Shown: piece by piece, positions 46,305-58,548 of the stretch
Position numbering within the stretch: the first letter of the stretch is position 1
Layout: each line of letters opens with the position of its first letter
Source of the DNA: Owenia fusiformis
Taxonomy: Eukaryota > Annelida > Polychaeta > Sabellida > Oweniidae
Assembly: GCA_903813345.2 (NCBI GenBank)
Contig: CAIIXF020000005.1
Location: 37,763,375-37,827,374 of the forward strand
Reading direction: 5' to 3'
Length of the DNA stretch: 64,000 nucleotides
Translations under genes and position numbers: made by a program
The notes under the pieces: generated by a model
Told to the model about the DNA's origin: nothing
The model's database searches: none
Seen by the model: the letters and a program-made list of their open reading frames with translations, nothing else

Positions 46305-46499
46305 TATGCTCTGTTTGGAATGTCTGTTTCCTTCATCATGTCTCCCAAATTCTCAGTTTATTCTGTTTATACAAGACTTACCAACTTAGACATTATTAGC
46401 TATAGTTAAAAGTAAGGTGTTTAAACTGCTTCTTTATTCAGTACATTAAATATTCCATAAATACCAAATAAAACAAACAATTGAATTTACCAAACCTTT

Positions 46500-47110
46500 A
46501 CCCAATCTATCGAATATTTTTATTATTATTTTATCGAATGTAATAATCTATACAATTTATAATCGCTAAATAGTTTCACTTGTTCTTTGTGTTGGCATTC
46601 ACATTATAATTCAATTATTTGTACATTCGGTATTTAAATTATTTATATTCGGTAAATACGGAATGCCACATTCGATAAATTTCGTTATTTTTCGATACTT
46701 TATAAAACTTTCAGTCACATGATATATTTGAACGATGTAGAATAGCTGCGCGGCCATTTTGCAAATCTCGAGGTCACATGACAAAATATCGAACAACAAC
46801 TAAAGTTATCAAATATTTCTTTATTGCATTCAGTAAATAGCAAATTAGCTTTCGGTAAAATGCATTAACTAAGTCATAGAAAAATAAACCATTTGGTAAA
46901 TATGGGCAAACTTATTTCGGTAGGGTTCAAATAGAAATTCAATAATGTGCATATAATGTGTTATTCTTAAGGAATACCATAACACTTTACACAAAAAACA
47001 TATCATTTAGCGAATGAAATATGTAATTTAATGCACATAGTATTAAGTGATTGGCTATTTTGAAAACTTAATTTGCTGTAACAAACAAACATATAAGCGT
47101 TTTTACCGAA
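46500..47110. repeat. Cluster of ATTCGGTAAAT-like motifs
   Basis: At least ten degenerate copies on both strands in 600 bp: ATCGAATATTTTT, TTATCGAATGTAA, ATTCGGTATTTAAA, ATTCGGTAAATACGG, ATTCGATAAATTTCG, ATTCAGTAAATAG, TTTCGGTAAAATG, ATTTGGTAAATATGG, ACCGAATGG and TAGCGAATGTAAA. A possible decayed fold-back; function unknown. Confidence 0.5.
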
Positions 47111-48989
47111 TGGAAAAACGATTTAGCGAATGTAAATATTTCATATATCAAATATATTTGAATTTAATGAATAAAGAAGCAAAAATGATACCATATAAAA
47201 GTGTATTGATTTTATTTGTCTTTGCACTCTTTCTTTGCTTTGGGATCTTTTTAATGCAGTGTTAAACTAAATTAAAGCGACATAGGGCAATTAACAATGT
47301 GCCTGAACCTAAACAAGCAAAGATGGTGCTCCAAGTTCCCACACCCCATATGATACAACATAAACAAAAACATGCAACTCTTACTAGTGTCAGTGGTCTA
47401 TCTTAACCTTGAAATCCATACTAGGTAAGAATGTTCGCCCAGATGTTGTTATTTCATGTTTGTAGAATGATAAAAATAAATATCTAAATAATAACAAATA
47501 ACAACAAATATATGACTATGAAAGCCAGTACAGTGTTATTATTCCTCTTCAAAAAAAAAACGAGACCAATTGTTCCTCAGTCTGCATCATCAACATACAT
47601 GAAAGTTATATTTGAGTTAACAGTTAATAGAACAAAAACTTTTCACATACAGAATGCTCACTGTGTGTTTCTAGACTATTCATTGTTTACACACCTGTGT
47701 TATAAATAGAAAAACTGGCACAAGTCAATAAAAATAACTGCATGAGCAAAGTTCATAAATATTGTTGATATATGACATTTGTAGAAACTTGTAAACCATG
47801 AACACAAACATTTCTTATTTATTACTTTTATCAGTTTGTTGAAGTTTTAAGATTTATCACCACAGTCTTGAACTATGAGTAAAGCCAAAACATTTTTGGG
47901 GTTTTAAATTTTTAACTGTTTATGCTGTATATGAATTTGATATTTGGAAATTAGATTTGGTCTAAGATGCTTATTTGCATATTGTCCACAGAGTTTTTAA
48001 TTTCAACATAGTAATGTGTTTTCTGACTACACTGTATACTATAGCATATTTTGTTTGGATGGGGGCTGAAAAGATAAAATACAGCTCAGTTGTGTGTTGC
48101 TAAAGTCTCAATAGATGTCTGACAGCATCATAAAATGATAAATGAAATCTTCTCCTCAGTTAGCTGTTTTCTAAAAACAACATGCCACTAATGTCTGTCT
48201 GTTTGACTGCTCTTCTAATGTTAGTTTTTGTGAGTAGAGAGGGCAATGAACTCAAGTAGCTGTTTTAGGCCTGTAATCTATATCTCCACATAAAAAGCAG
48301 CTGAAGGCTGTCTTGGATATACAGTGTCTAGAATATACATTTATTGATCAGAAAAAGCTAGAAATGTAAGGTAAACATTGTGAGAGTTCAACTTACAGTC
48401 CCTTGTTATAGTTTGCAAAGAGAATGATGTGATAAGTAATTACAACTATCAGACTAAATAACATAAATGTGGAATAAAATGAATAGGACATGAAATTATA
48501 TAAATATATAGCCAAAAAGAAAGAAAAAATTAGTTTGAAAATAATCACAGTTTACATGTCTATACTTTATCTCACTCACAGCCATGTTGACATCCACTTT
48601 GAAATTCAGTTAAATCTAGACATAACATACATGTTCCTGTATACAGGTTTATGCCAGGTTTTGTTTGTATTGTTTACAAGGCCATATCAAAGGCTAGTTT
48701 TGTCTGTTTACAATTTTTACTGTATCAAGGTAATAAAAAATAACAAAATAAAAGAATATCACTTATATCCTGCACACGCCATCTGGCTATGGGTAGTACT
48801 TAGTATATAAACATTTTTTGTAAAGAGGATGTTGTTTGCAGAGGAACCAAACTAATGTTTGTGTCATGGAGCAGTCATGCAGTGGGCACATGATGGATAC
48901 ATGGTCCAGTTCATGTTGTATAAATGAATTTGATTAAGTGAAGTAAGTAAGGGATGGTGTCCAAGTATCAACTCGTGGAAAAACAAAGT

Positions 48990-49272
48990 TAAAGAGAGAA
49001 TCAGATCAAGGGAGCAGCCTAAAAAAATTGTTTCAATTTTAGAATCCCCAAAGTGCACACTTTATTTCAGGAAAACTAAAGATTTTTACAATAATGTATT
49101 ATTTTTCTCTAAGAATGGTTACCATTCTTATTATTTAGGAGAATTTAAACTTTTTTCACCCATTTTTGCACTTTGAATCCATTATTTATAACTTCACCAA
49201 TTTATAACATATTTTAAATCTTTTGGGAGATATTGTATTTGAGATAGTAAGGAATAGATTGGTAGGTCAACC
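48990..49272. repeat. Direct repeat, copy B
   Basis: Second copy of the segment at 45419-45755, missing a short block around the AAGGCCTAAC / TTCTGGCTCATG part of copy A. Ends near AAGGAATAGATTGGTAGGTC. Confidence 0.75.
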
Positions 49273-51552
49273 TCTTGTATATATTTAAGGGTACCATTTT
49301 TATTCCTTCTCATGTAAAAATCCATCTTTCTATGATTATCATATTTTTGCTCAGTCCCACTCCCAAGTGTGTTTACATATAATTAGGTTTTATTGCATAC
49401 AAAATGAAAAATACTGAATTATTGTATTGGGCAGCTCCAAGAAAATGTGATCAATGGGAAATGAACCATAGATTTATATTGGGGACTTCTGCACAAGTCT
49501 GCTCAGTGTCTAACCAGCACAATTAAAATTAAATGGACCCCTAACATGTAATGTGCAATTAAAAATGTCAATGGACCATGTGGGACCCCCCAATATGAGT
49601 ACTAGTAATTAAAATAATTGAACAAAATATATGTGTATGTAGTCTTATGCAAATATTTTGAATCTATTAACTCCAGAAACAAATCAAATATAATATTGTA
49701 CTACAGTACATGTGTATACATATCAGATTTAAAATCTTACACTTTTCCATGTGTTTAGTTATATATGCACCTTTGTGAAACAACTGACTTTGTCAATAAA
49801 ATATCAACACATTGGTTAAAAATATAAATTCATAACCACATTCAAGGAATAGAGTGTTACTCAAATATTAATATAAAATAAAATCGAAAACTAATTTAAA
49901 ATTATAAATTATAATTCGATTCCACTTAATTTATAAGTGAAGGATAAATATTTTTTAAATCAAATATATCTTCATTATTAATTTTTGAGTGACATCCCTC
50001 CCAATCACACCAGATAGTTTTATAACCACCATATTCAGAGTTCATACATGAGCTTTATCGCTTAAAACTTGTGTCAGTGACACACTGACTAACACTCTTA
50101 TTAAACATAGTTTTTCAAGGGTAATCACGGTCAACCACTTATCTTTAAATATATAGGTAGATATATGAATGCGAAGGCTAGACAAATGACATTATTTATC
50201 ATTCAGATGTCCGACAGCAAATAACTGCATTCCAATAACACCAATAGCAGATATTGTACAATGCAATCTGTTGCATGCTTTAAGGCTAAGCTTTGGTAAA
50301 ACACATTTAAAAATATACATCCATTTTGATGTGATGCAGCTAAGCTAATGTCAATATGACTGCAATCAAAACCATAAAAATCATTAATTAACATCAATAA
50401 TACCAGAGGTGTAGTAGTTGCTAAGTGGCACCATATTACATAGCAACAAGCCACACCCTCTGGGATGTTAAGTAATGATTTTTGCACCCTTTATACATGC
50501 TTCAGTACAAAAATATATACATTTTTTCTTTTCAAGCAGAATCAGTCATTTTTAGTAAATATAGCCTATAGCTTTCTTGAGTATAGGGCTTATGTATTTT
50601 AACTTTTGCAGCACACATATAACAAAACAAGATTACGATTAATACTCGGAATATATGATAAATTCATTGACTGTCGGGCAATACGCATACAGTATATATA
50701 TAAACACAAATGTTCCCATGTCTTTAATTGTGTGCAATTTGTTCATTGCTTCAGCTGAAGAGATTATTGCAAGAATATCATTAAGCTACTGCAAATATTA
50801 ACATATCTACATTCATTCCTTTATAAATGTACAAAATGTTGAAGAACATAATAAATGTTAATTAATGAAAGACAATGATTCAAAGAAATCCTGAGAGAAT
50901 ATTATAAGAAATGAACAAATTGTTAATACTGATTTGATAACATTCAAAGGTTGTGTAGTTGGATTTAAGGTTTTCTGAGGTCATGGCATTTGCACAGGAG
51001 CATGGCCAAGACCACATAGGTAACATAGACTAGGGGTGTCCTGAACTGACCCTTGATCAGTTGTTCAGGTAATGCAGCAGTGTTCATGCACAAACACCAT
51101 GATCTTAAACCATTGCAAATAATTAGATAGTAAACTGAATAAACAATACTGGAAACGATAATAATATGAGGTAATGCAGCTAGACAGATAATCTTATTGA
51201 TTTTTTAAGTACATTAACACAGCATTAGACTTCCACTCAACAGTGAATCATAACATTGTATGGAGTGAAGTACTTTAATTATAAATTCACAAATTAACTT
51301 TAAAAATGTCTGAAGTGATAATGACAAAACTAAGTACTACTATGCTAAGGTAAACTTCGAAAGTTTATCTTAATGTTTGAAAATCTGTTTATTCCTGTTG
51401 AACAAAACACTGTCAATGTAGGCTACATATCAAGTAATTGCACCATAGAGAGGTTTCCAGTAATTGAGCTCAGAGATCAACTATTTTCAAACTTATACAA
51501 TTCATTCAGTTTTCACTTAGAATTCAGAATATGTGAAAAATGTAAATGAGAG

Positions 51553-52512
51553 TTAATAGTATGGTACTTCAGTATCTATGTTGCTCCATCCAGCAAATTC
51601 TGTCCAAGTACCTTTGAAGTTAAGATCTGTTGTATTTGAGCTTCCAGTTTTTTTGTTAAGTTCTCGCCAATCGGCAGCTGCAATTTTGTAATTACAACCA
51701 CCATTACTGTCCCAAAACTCTTCATTTTCAGTTTTGAAGCAAACGCAAAATTCAATTGTTTTGTCAATTTTGTGGTTGGGAGGGATATCAGTCTCAAATG
51801 AAAATGTATCGATTCCACCGCTTGAATCCGCACATTTCACATATTTTGCTCGAATATCTTTTGATGTTTCCCACGAATCTATCGTGAGACGTATAAACAC
51901 TTTTTTTTCAAAGGAAATATTTTTCAATTTTATAGTTCCCATGAGGTTATAGTTGTTTAGGATGGCATTCTCCAACGAAACACATTTTTCCTGTAGCTTT
52001 GATCTGAAAGCCAAGTAGTCTGATGCTGGTTGTACAAAGTCCAATTTCAGAGGGGGGATATCAGCGACTGTCGCTATGGCACCCTTGGTTATGCTCGCTA
52101 GAGTATCAGGATTAATGTTTGGGGGATCTTTTGGGGACTCTTCGATAACACGCACTGCAACTAAAGCAAGGCCTTTATCGTCGGCAAACGTGACCTGTTT
52201 CTTCCCCATTGATGGCGAAGGTGTACTAAGACTAGTAGGAGAGACGGGTTGACTAGAATAACCAAGATCTCCTGGCTCTTCGACTTCTTCGTTCTCCAAT
52301 AATTGTTCAGATTTTACAATAATGGGCTTCATGGAGTTGTTTTTTAATCTTTGATGGGGCCTTTCATCATCGAAAAATCCCGTGCCCCTGAAATGCTGAC
52401 TAAGTGTGTAGATAGAATCAAATCCTGGTGGGCTTGACGACAACAAATATGAAGTATAATCCACTGGCATTTTACACAGGGGCTGCCTAACAGTGTTTTC
52501 AACCTGAAGCAT
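51553..52512 (-). CDS. PPP1R3: Protein phosphatase 1 glycogen-targeting regulatory subunit 3 (B/C type)
   Basis: One exon, 319 aa. This family brings the PP1 catalytic subunit to glycogen to activate glycogen synthase. The PP1-docking RVxF motif is KQVTFAD (residues 105-111), followed by KGLALVAVRV as in vertebrate PPP1R3B/C (VxFADxxGLxL). A CBM21 carbohydrate-binding domain fills about residues 165-318: DFVQPASDYLAFRSKLQ, CVSLENAIL, TIKLKNISFEKKV, IRLTIDSWETSKDI, DTFSFETDIPP, FWDSNGGCNYKI. It ends VPYY, like GPYY of PPP1R3B. MPVDYTSYLL at residue 15 matches the MPVD start block of PPP1R3C, so translation might begin at Met15. Symbol given at subfamily level. The promoter should lie at about 52.5-53 kb. 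Confidence 0.92.
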   Translation of the reverse strand: MLQVENTVRQPLCKMPVDYTSYLLSSSPPGFDSIYTLSQHFRGTGFFDDERPHQRLKNNSMKPIIVKSEQLLENEEVEEPGDLGYSSQPVSPTSLSTPSPSMGKKQVTFADDKGLALVAVRVIEESPKDPPNINPDTLASITKGAIATVADIPPLKLDFVQPASDYLAFRSKLQEKCVSLENAILNNYNLMGTIKLKNISFEKKVFIRLTIDSWETSKDIRAKYVKCADSSGGIDTFSFETDIPPNHKIDKTIEFCVCFKTENEEFWDSNGGCNYKIAAADWRELNKKTGSSNTTDLNFKGTWTEFAGWSNIDTEVPYY

Positions 52513-53637
52513 AACGTTTGTCCTTGAGTCTCCTTCAAAAATCGATTTCCTGAATTATTTTCCAATTTCAGTTTTTACGATCATTATTTGTTCACTCACT
52601 GTGCCCTAAGGAGTTTGTTATAACTGATTCCTTCGAGTGTATATGTGTTGTTCTTCTTTAGTAGACTAGCGTTTGTCTAAAAACGTCCTCTTTGATGTTT
52701 GGCTTCTTTAGTAAATTATCATGATAGAATCGAGAGTGGTACATATTCATTGAAAATTTACTGAGATTATAATAGTTGACGTCATTTCCGTGCATGATTG
52801 TATCGGTTCTAGCCAATCAGCGCTCGACTGTTTTATCGGACCAATCAGGAAGGAGATCATTCGGGCCATTACGCCGGCTCACACGTGATCCACAGACATA
52901 TTATTCAATAATAAAGGCCCCTCCCATTCAAACGAAATACAGAGACGGGAAATTTTACCACAATATGTTATAGTCATGCGTTTAAGGGGTCTAAAGTTTA
53001 GTTCAACATTTCGTCAGACTCGTGATCAGCTGATACACGTGATAGCATGCCCTCCGGATAAATAAGGCAACACGGATGAATAGTTGAAAGACATTGGCCT
53101 TATTATCGAAAAAAGTAATTCATGAAATCTAATTGGCTTACGTTTACCCTTTTCAAAAGAGATTCATTTTCGCTTACATTATAGCGCAACCGCTCTGTAA
53201 ATTATGCATTTCTGGTGGGATGGAAAAATCAGAAATGACCAATTAGCAGCTGAACTCAGAAATTCTGAAGGAAGTAAAAGGTAGCCTACCGGTACATCTA
53301 CAAACCTCTCCTGTAATCCCTAATCCACACATACAACTGTACCAACATGCTGCTTGTGCATGTTTGAGTTCATTCTGATACTTCATCATCACATCCATCT
53401 GTATTTATTTCATTATTCTTAATTTTTATTATTTCATACACACTTAAAAAAACCTAAAGTACCACTACAACTAGATGACAGCCCCTTTAACCCATGTCCA
53501 GTGAGCTTTCAAGAAAACAACCCCCACCCCACCTTTTTCCCACTTAGTAAGACCTTACATATAACAAGATCTGGATAATATAGGATTCTTCCTTCTTCCA
53601 GAAGAAATGGTATACAGGTATACAGGTATACAATATT

Positions 53638-53880
53638 CAGGGGCGGATCTGGAAATCAAAAGGGGGGGGGGGCAAATTTCAAGTTATAGAAAAAAATTTT
53701 GGCCCCTAAAATCCCAAAATTTTGGAGCCCATTTTCTTCAAAATTTGGCCTGAAATTAAAAAATAAGGCCTTAAAAGGCCCAGTTATGACCAAAAAGGCC
53801 CACTTTTTGGGGCCTGAAGGCCTTTTTTGCCCCAAAATTTTTATTGGGCCCCAGGCCCCCCCCCCCCTAATCCGCCAGTG
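53638..53880. mobile_element. MITE with CACTGGCGGATC ends, copy 2
   Basis: CAGGGGCGGATCTGG at the left and TAATCCGCCAGTG at the right, GGCCC-rich interior with TTTTGGCCCC and GGGGCCTGAAGGCC. Same family as 20845-21017. Confidence 0.65.
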
Positions 53881-54524
53881 ATATGAGATATCTAGGACTT
53901 CTTAATTCATAGATTAAAAATACTGTATTCCCTCTAATGAGCGCACAGTGCAGATTCCCAATTGAAATTTAAAAGGGTATATATAAGTAAGATATTGAGA
54001 GATTCCAAGAAGATATAAAAAGGGTAAGCAACTTCCCATATATGATAAACATAAGAAAGTATTGCCTTGGGATTTCAAAATTTGGGAAAAAATGCTTCCT
54101 TTACACAATTTATTCCAATAAAGATCTTAATTTGTACTTTTCATGTATAATCTAAAGAAATAACTCAAAAATAATGAAAACATTTTAAATGAATACAATT
54201 TGATAATATTATTCAAAACGGATTTTTATCATAATAGAAGAGTTTCCACATAGCTTTGAGATCTCATTAAAGTATTGTTTTCATGTGATTTTAGGAGACC
54301 TTCATTTTAATCATTAAATACCAACAGTTTCTTCAATTTGATGGCATATTTGAATTCTATGTCTAAATTCCCATTGACACTATGTTGACACACTCTTAAA
54401 AGGATCATAATCTTAATGTTAAATCACAATCTGCTCGTCAATAAGTTCATGAAGCTACATTCCAATGGTTTTTTTTATTGACGGAATTTATATGTTAAGA
54501 GATTATGAACTCATACAATGCAAC

Positions 54525-54690
54525 GGGGCATTAACATGCAAATTGTCACCACCTGTCATTTGTTACAGACACCTACCACCAAACACATTTGTAACAGATG
54601 CCAGCCACTGAACACTGTCCACAAAAAAAGTTGAAGACTATAATTAAAAAAAAAAAATGTCACCACTTGTGGCAGTGAAAAAATGAAGAA
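54525..54690. repeat. GTGACATTTTGCATGTTAAT repeat, copy 5, inverted
   Basis: GGGCATTAACATGCAAATTG, TCACCACCTGTCATTTGTTA, CCACCAAACAC, CTGTCCACAAAAAAAGTTG, then TCACCACTTGTGG. Inverse order of copy 2. Confidence 0.65.
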
Positions 54691-54849
54691 ATGTCAATTA
54701 AATAAGATGCGATGGGGAGGGAAATTAATGGAACAGGTGACAGAAAGGGCATGAGATTTGATAGATGTAAGAGAGAATAGAAAAGAGAGCAAATTAAGGC
54801 CCAATACATTCATGGAAAGAGATAAATGTCAGGGGAAGATATTATATAT

Positions 54850-54963
54850 CAGGGCCGTAGGTGTTCTAGTAATCCCCCTGGCCAAAAATTCTTTCAAAAT
54901 CATGCAGTTTTTCACCATTCTGAAAAAAGTGAACCCCCATTGGCAACTCCTGGCCACGGGCCT
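54850..54963. mobile_element. Short GTAGCCAGGG-type MITE
   Basis: CAGGGCCGTAGG at the left and CCTGGCCACGGGCC at the right, with TTCTTTCAAAATCATGCAG inside as at 45890. Confidence 0.6.
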
Positions 54964-55425
54964 ATGTACTTGGTTAAACATACAACCATTACCCATTACC
55001 AAAACAGATTAATTTTTCAACATTTCTAACTGCTCCACTCACATCGGTTTTAGATTAACAAGATCTAGTAAACTAAACCTGTGATTACTAGTACATGTAG
55101 TAATGATTTCAGATTTGGATGTTAATATTTGTGTTATATCTATGCCAGCTGCTTCTCTCTTGTTTTAACTGCTGTCTTTAACCCCTATAAATTGATGGGC
55201 TTTTAATCTTTTTAATGAGATCCAAATAATGTGTGATATAACATAGAATATTTCTATGTAATTCTGAAAAAACACGTATGTATTAAACATAATATCCCAA
55301 GCAGGAGTTTCATCATCATGTTTAGTGTTTGCCTACCAGGTGATCATGCATGTTGCTCATGTTACTAAATAGGCCAGTATAGCATGGTGCATGTTTTGTC
55401 TACATGGTCTCCAGGATGTCATATA

Positions 55426-56164
55426 CAGGGTGACCAAACGAATATGAAAACCTATGATTTTTCTTGAATATCCTTTACTAGACAGTGTTTTATGGAGCAA
55501 ACAATAGTGTTCTCACATGGCATCTGCAGATTAGGGAGAGGAACCATATGTTATAAATGTTATGATTTTTAAAAAATTGTTTGAGTAATTTGTGGACTAC
55601 TTTAAAATCAAAAATTAGGTATATTTACAGTAAAACCTGTATACAATGAACCCCTGTGGAGCCACAAAAAGCGTTCACTGGAGGTAGGTGTTCACTACAG
55701 AGGGTATTTATACAGGAGTCAATGTAGAATGTGTCTTGAAGTGTTGTTCACTAAACACAGGTGTTCACAAGAGAGAGGTGTTCACTTAGACAGATTTTAC
55801 AGTACACTGTTTTTTAAAGAAACAGCGTAAATGATCACTGACTTGACTATTTGATAATAAACTGAAATTAATACAGATTGCTGATATTGCATTTTGAACA
55901 ATTTGGTGCTAGAGACATTATTTCTCTAAATACCTCAGTTGCAATGTGAGTATTTACACAAAATATTGGACTTGCAATGTGAGCATTTACAGAAAAATAT
56001 TGGAGTTGCAATGTGAGCATTACACAAAAATATTGGAGTTGCAATGTGAGCATTACACAAAAATATTGGAGTTGCAGCGTTAGCATTTACACAAATATAT
56101 TGGAAGAAAAATACTATTGAGAAAGTTATTCAAGACTAAGAGAGTGGAATTTTGGGTCATCCTG
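55426..56164. mobile_element. 739-bp TA-flanked element with CAGGGTGACC ends
   Basis: CAGGGTGACCAAA at the left and TTTGGGTCATCCTG at the right, each next to TA. It contains a nested CAGTAAAACC MITE (55628-55802) and a tandem array of about 36 bp (55935-56104; TATTGGAGTTGCAATGTGAG and CATT). No transposase. Ends resemble the element at 1361-2098. Confidence 0.7.
55628..55802. mobile_element. Nested CAGTAAAACC MITE
   Basis: CAGTAAAACCTGTATACAATG after TA; repeated GGTGTTCAC; the right end GACAGATTTTACAG is slightly diverged. It lies inside the 739-bp element and is therefore younger than it. Confidence 0.7.
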
Positions 56165-57389
56165 TACATTCAAACTGACCTACATTTTTAGTATTTACCT
56201 CTCAAGAGTACATGGATGAAGGTCATACAAATAAATAACAATTCATCAAATGTTTACAAAAGTTTAGGATATGTATAACAAGGGATGGTGTCAGACTATC
56301 AATTTGGGGAAAAATATTTAATTCAGCTTGGGAGGGGTAAAATAATAATATAGGTTTACTTGTGACATAATAATGAAAAAATATTTTTAGGCATGCATCA
56401 CACTCTTGCAACCCCTGAAATTGAGGGGGGGGCATAGGCCTTAAATGCATAACAAATCTTTTCACAACTGTGGTTAATATTTGGACTCCATCCCTTATCG
56501 TATCTCTTTTTTTATAAAGGTAATAAAGATAAATATTGTTTAATGCCGTAACTGCAATTAATAATTCAGTATATTTTTTCGCAAGTTTATCACGTTCATC
56601 ACTATATACTGACTGGGTCACTTTGAGCTTAGACTTCGCTTACCAAGAGTTAATGAAGAACACAAACAAGGTGATCACTAAGAGATATTCATAAAGGATG
56701 CAACTTGGTTTTGTTATACAAAAATCTGTTGGATGTACACTGGTTACTATACAATTTCATCTCTCCTACCACAATTGAACTGAGCTTCATGGCTAACTGC
56801 ACATAAAGTCCTAAGGGAGGAGTCATTTTAAAATGTTTCAAGATCCCATTTAATATTTTGATGTGGCAGTGTTCTCAAAATGGTATACTAGACATAATCA
56901 GATCAGGAAATATCAAAAATACACATTCAGTCCTGATTTCTAGCATTAACATGTATTACCAGACACAGTATTAGGCTGAACGGATTATATTAGATATTTA
57001 GAAAGCAAAACATAAATCATCTCAGGACATCATGAAAAACAGCTCGATTTTTCCTTTACATGAACTGACACAAGAATGTTTTTCAAGAATATAAGGCTTA
57101 TTCCCAGATAAATATGCTTTGCATTTTGGATATCAATTTCAAACTTCAGTTGCAGTACATGAAATACGATTCATTTCAAATCTGAAGAAGTACCTAATAT
57201 TGTAAACATAAAATAGCAGACATTTTGTGATGCCATCTTTCTTTAAAAGAAAGGTACATGTATTTGTAGGTGTACATAGTTTTACAGCATTTACAATTGC
57301 ATATCATATATAGCATATATTGCATGTCTTTTTGCCAATGATGAAGAAGTTTTAAAATCCCTGTGTTTCATTTTTGTTTTATCACATTT

Positions 57390-57456
57390 TATGCAATAAA
57401 ATTCATTTTCATTGAAATAAAATTCATTTTCATTGAAATAAAATTCATTTTCATTT
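57390..57456. repeat. 21-bp tandem repeat, three units
   Basis: AAATAAAATTCATTTTCATT followed by G, three times, then CATTTTCATTTTTC. Confidence 0.75.
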
Positions 57457-58424
57457 TCATTTTTCGGTTTATCATATTTTATGTAATATTACATACCATT
57501 TTCGTTTACTAAAATGTCTTATCATTTTCTCAGATTCTGGCTAGGACATGGGACTGGTACATATGAAATCTGAGTTCTCTACAATTCAGTTGGAATGTTA
57601 CACATTTAGTCTTGTATCAAGTTTCCGCCTATCCCTCTTACTATCAATTATCCCAATGAAAATGTTATGTTTAAGAGAGAACTGGGGGAGGGGGGCACAA
57701 TGGTTTGATGCGAGACTACATAGATGTACTGAGAAAACTTTTAAGTTGTAGAGAATTTCAATCAATTTTCATGGTAGTCTTGCCTTAAGCTCCTGAACTC
57801 CCTCCATACTCCATCACTGTGATATCATAGCGGAAATGGGGCAGTACAGGGACTTGGTGCAATACTAAAGATTAATAATTTACTCTTGAAATGTTACAAC
57901 GGATCAAGGATAAACCCAATTTCCTCACCCTCAATTTGAAGAACTCTGATTTCCATCTGCATACAATAACTAGCATGCTCCATCTGCCAGGAAACATTTT
58001 ACATGCACCATCACACAAGTTCTCATGTAACCAAGAGTGAGCACTCGTGTTCATGTACTAGTTTATCACATTGCAGCCATAGCCATTACAGCCTAAATGT
58101 TTAAGGAACACAAGTGTTCACAAGCCAAATCGACACTACTGTGCATATGTCCAAGGCCAAGTGTCTATATATGTTCCACATAGGTAGCCATATTCAGTAT
58201 ATCCCAGGCTTGGTGTTCATATGTTCAACACAAATAGTCATATATCAGTATATTCTTGGGGCCATGTGCTTTAATGATATGCCACAAATTGAGTTATTTT
58301 CACTTTTAGAGCATAATTCTCTATTTAAATCCACATGATTCAAATGTCCCTCCAACATTCCAAGTGTTTCATGTATTCCAATAAAAGCATTACAATGTCT
58401 GAGTAGATATTCAGTACATTTGGT

Positions 58425-58548
58425 AATTGGTATCAAATCGATGTCACAGCTCCAGAAGTTAGTACTAAATCAATATGACAGCTGCAGATGTTGGTACTGA
58501 ATTAATATCACAGCTGTTGAAGTACTAAATCAAAGCCACAGCTGCAGA
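58425..58548. repeat. 32-bp tandem repeat that includes the GINS4 stop codon
   Basis: Four units on the minus strand; the first (58548-58517) contains the last GINS4 codons and TAG. Units 1, 3 and 4 are 32 bp (TCTGCAGCTGTSRYWTYGAT-like); unit 2 is 28 bp after loss of TCTG. Units 1 and 3 both read Ser-Ala-Ala-Val-x-Leu-Ile-stop. Confidence 0.85.

Larger units (their letters stand above)
41312..51552. other. 10-kb gene-poor stretch
   Basis: The first part (to about 42.1 kb) is the likely ANKRD53 3' UTR; the last 165 bp contain the PPP1R3 3' UTR, with a minus-strand AATAAA at 51393-51388. Between them I find only repeats (listed separately) and AT-rich sequence. Reading frames, such as one at 48490-48810, show no known domain or supporting splice signals. 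Confidence 0.6.
52513..58524. other. 6-kb intergenic stretch, PPP1R3 to GINS4
   Basis: The first 500 bp are the PPP1R3 5' region (GC-richer, with CACGTGATC near 52881-52889). The rest carries the repeats listed separately. A minus-strand reading frame at 56223-56621 has a polar helix-like start but matches no family I know and lacks an ATG in its first part. Confidence 0.55.

Noticed and set aside
46121-46348. Minus-strand frame at 46.1-46.3 kb
   Set aside because: Lies in the 415-bp MITE (45890-46304); it has no protein-like features.
48490-48810. 106-codon frame in the gene-poor stretch
   Set aside because: Lys/Ile/Tyr-rich as expected from AT-rich DNA; no signal or domain.
56223-56621. 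132-codon minus-strand frame (KLAKKYTELL, then YLYKKRD)
   Set aside because: Starts at a non-ATG codon, ends in low-complexity hydrophobic sequence and matches no family I know. It could be a transposon remnant, but evidence is too weak to call.
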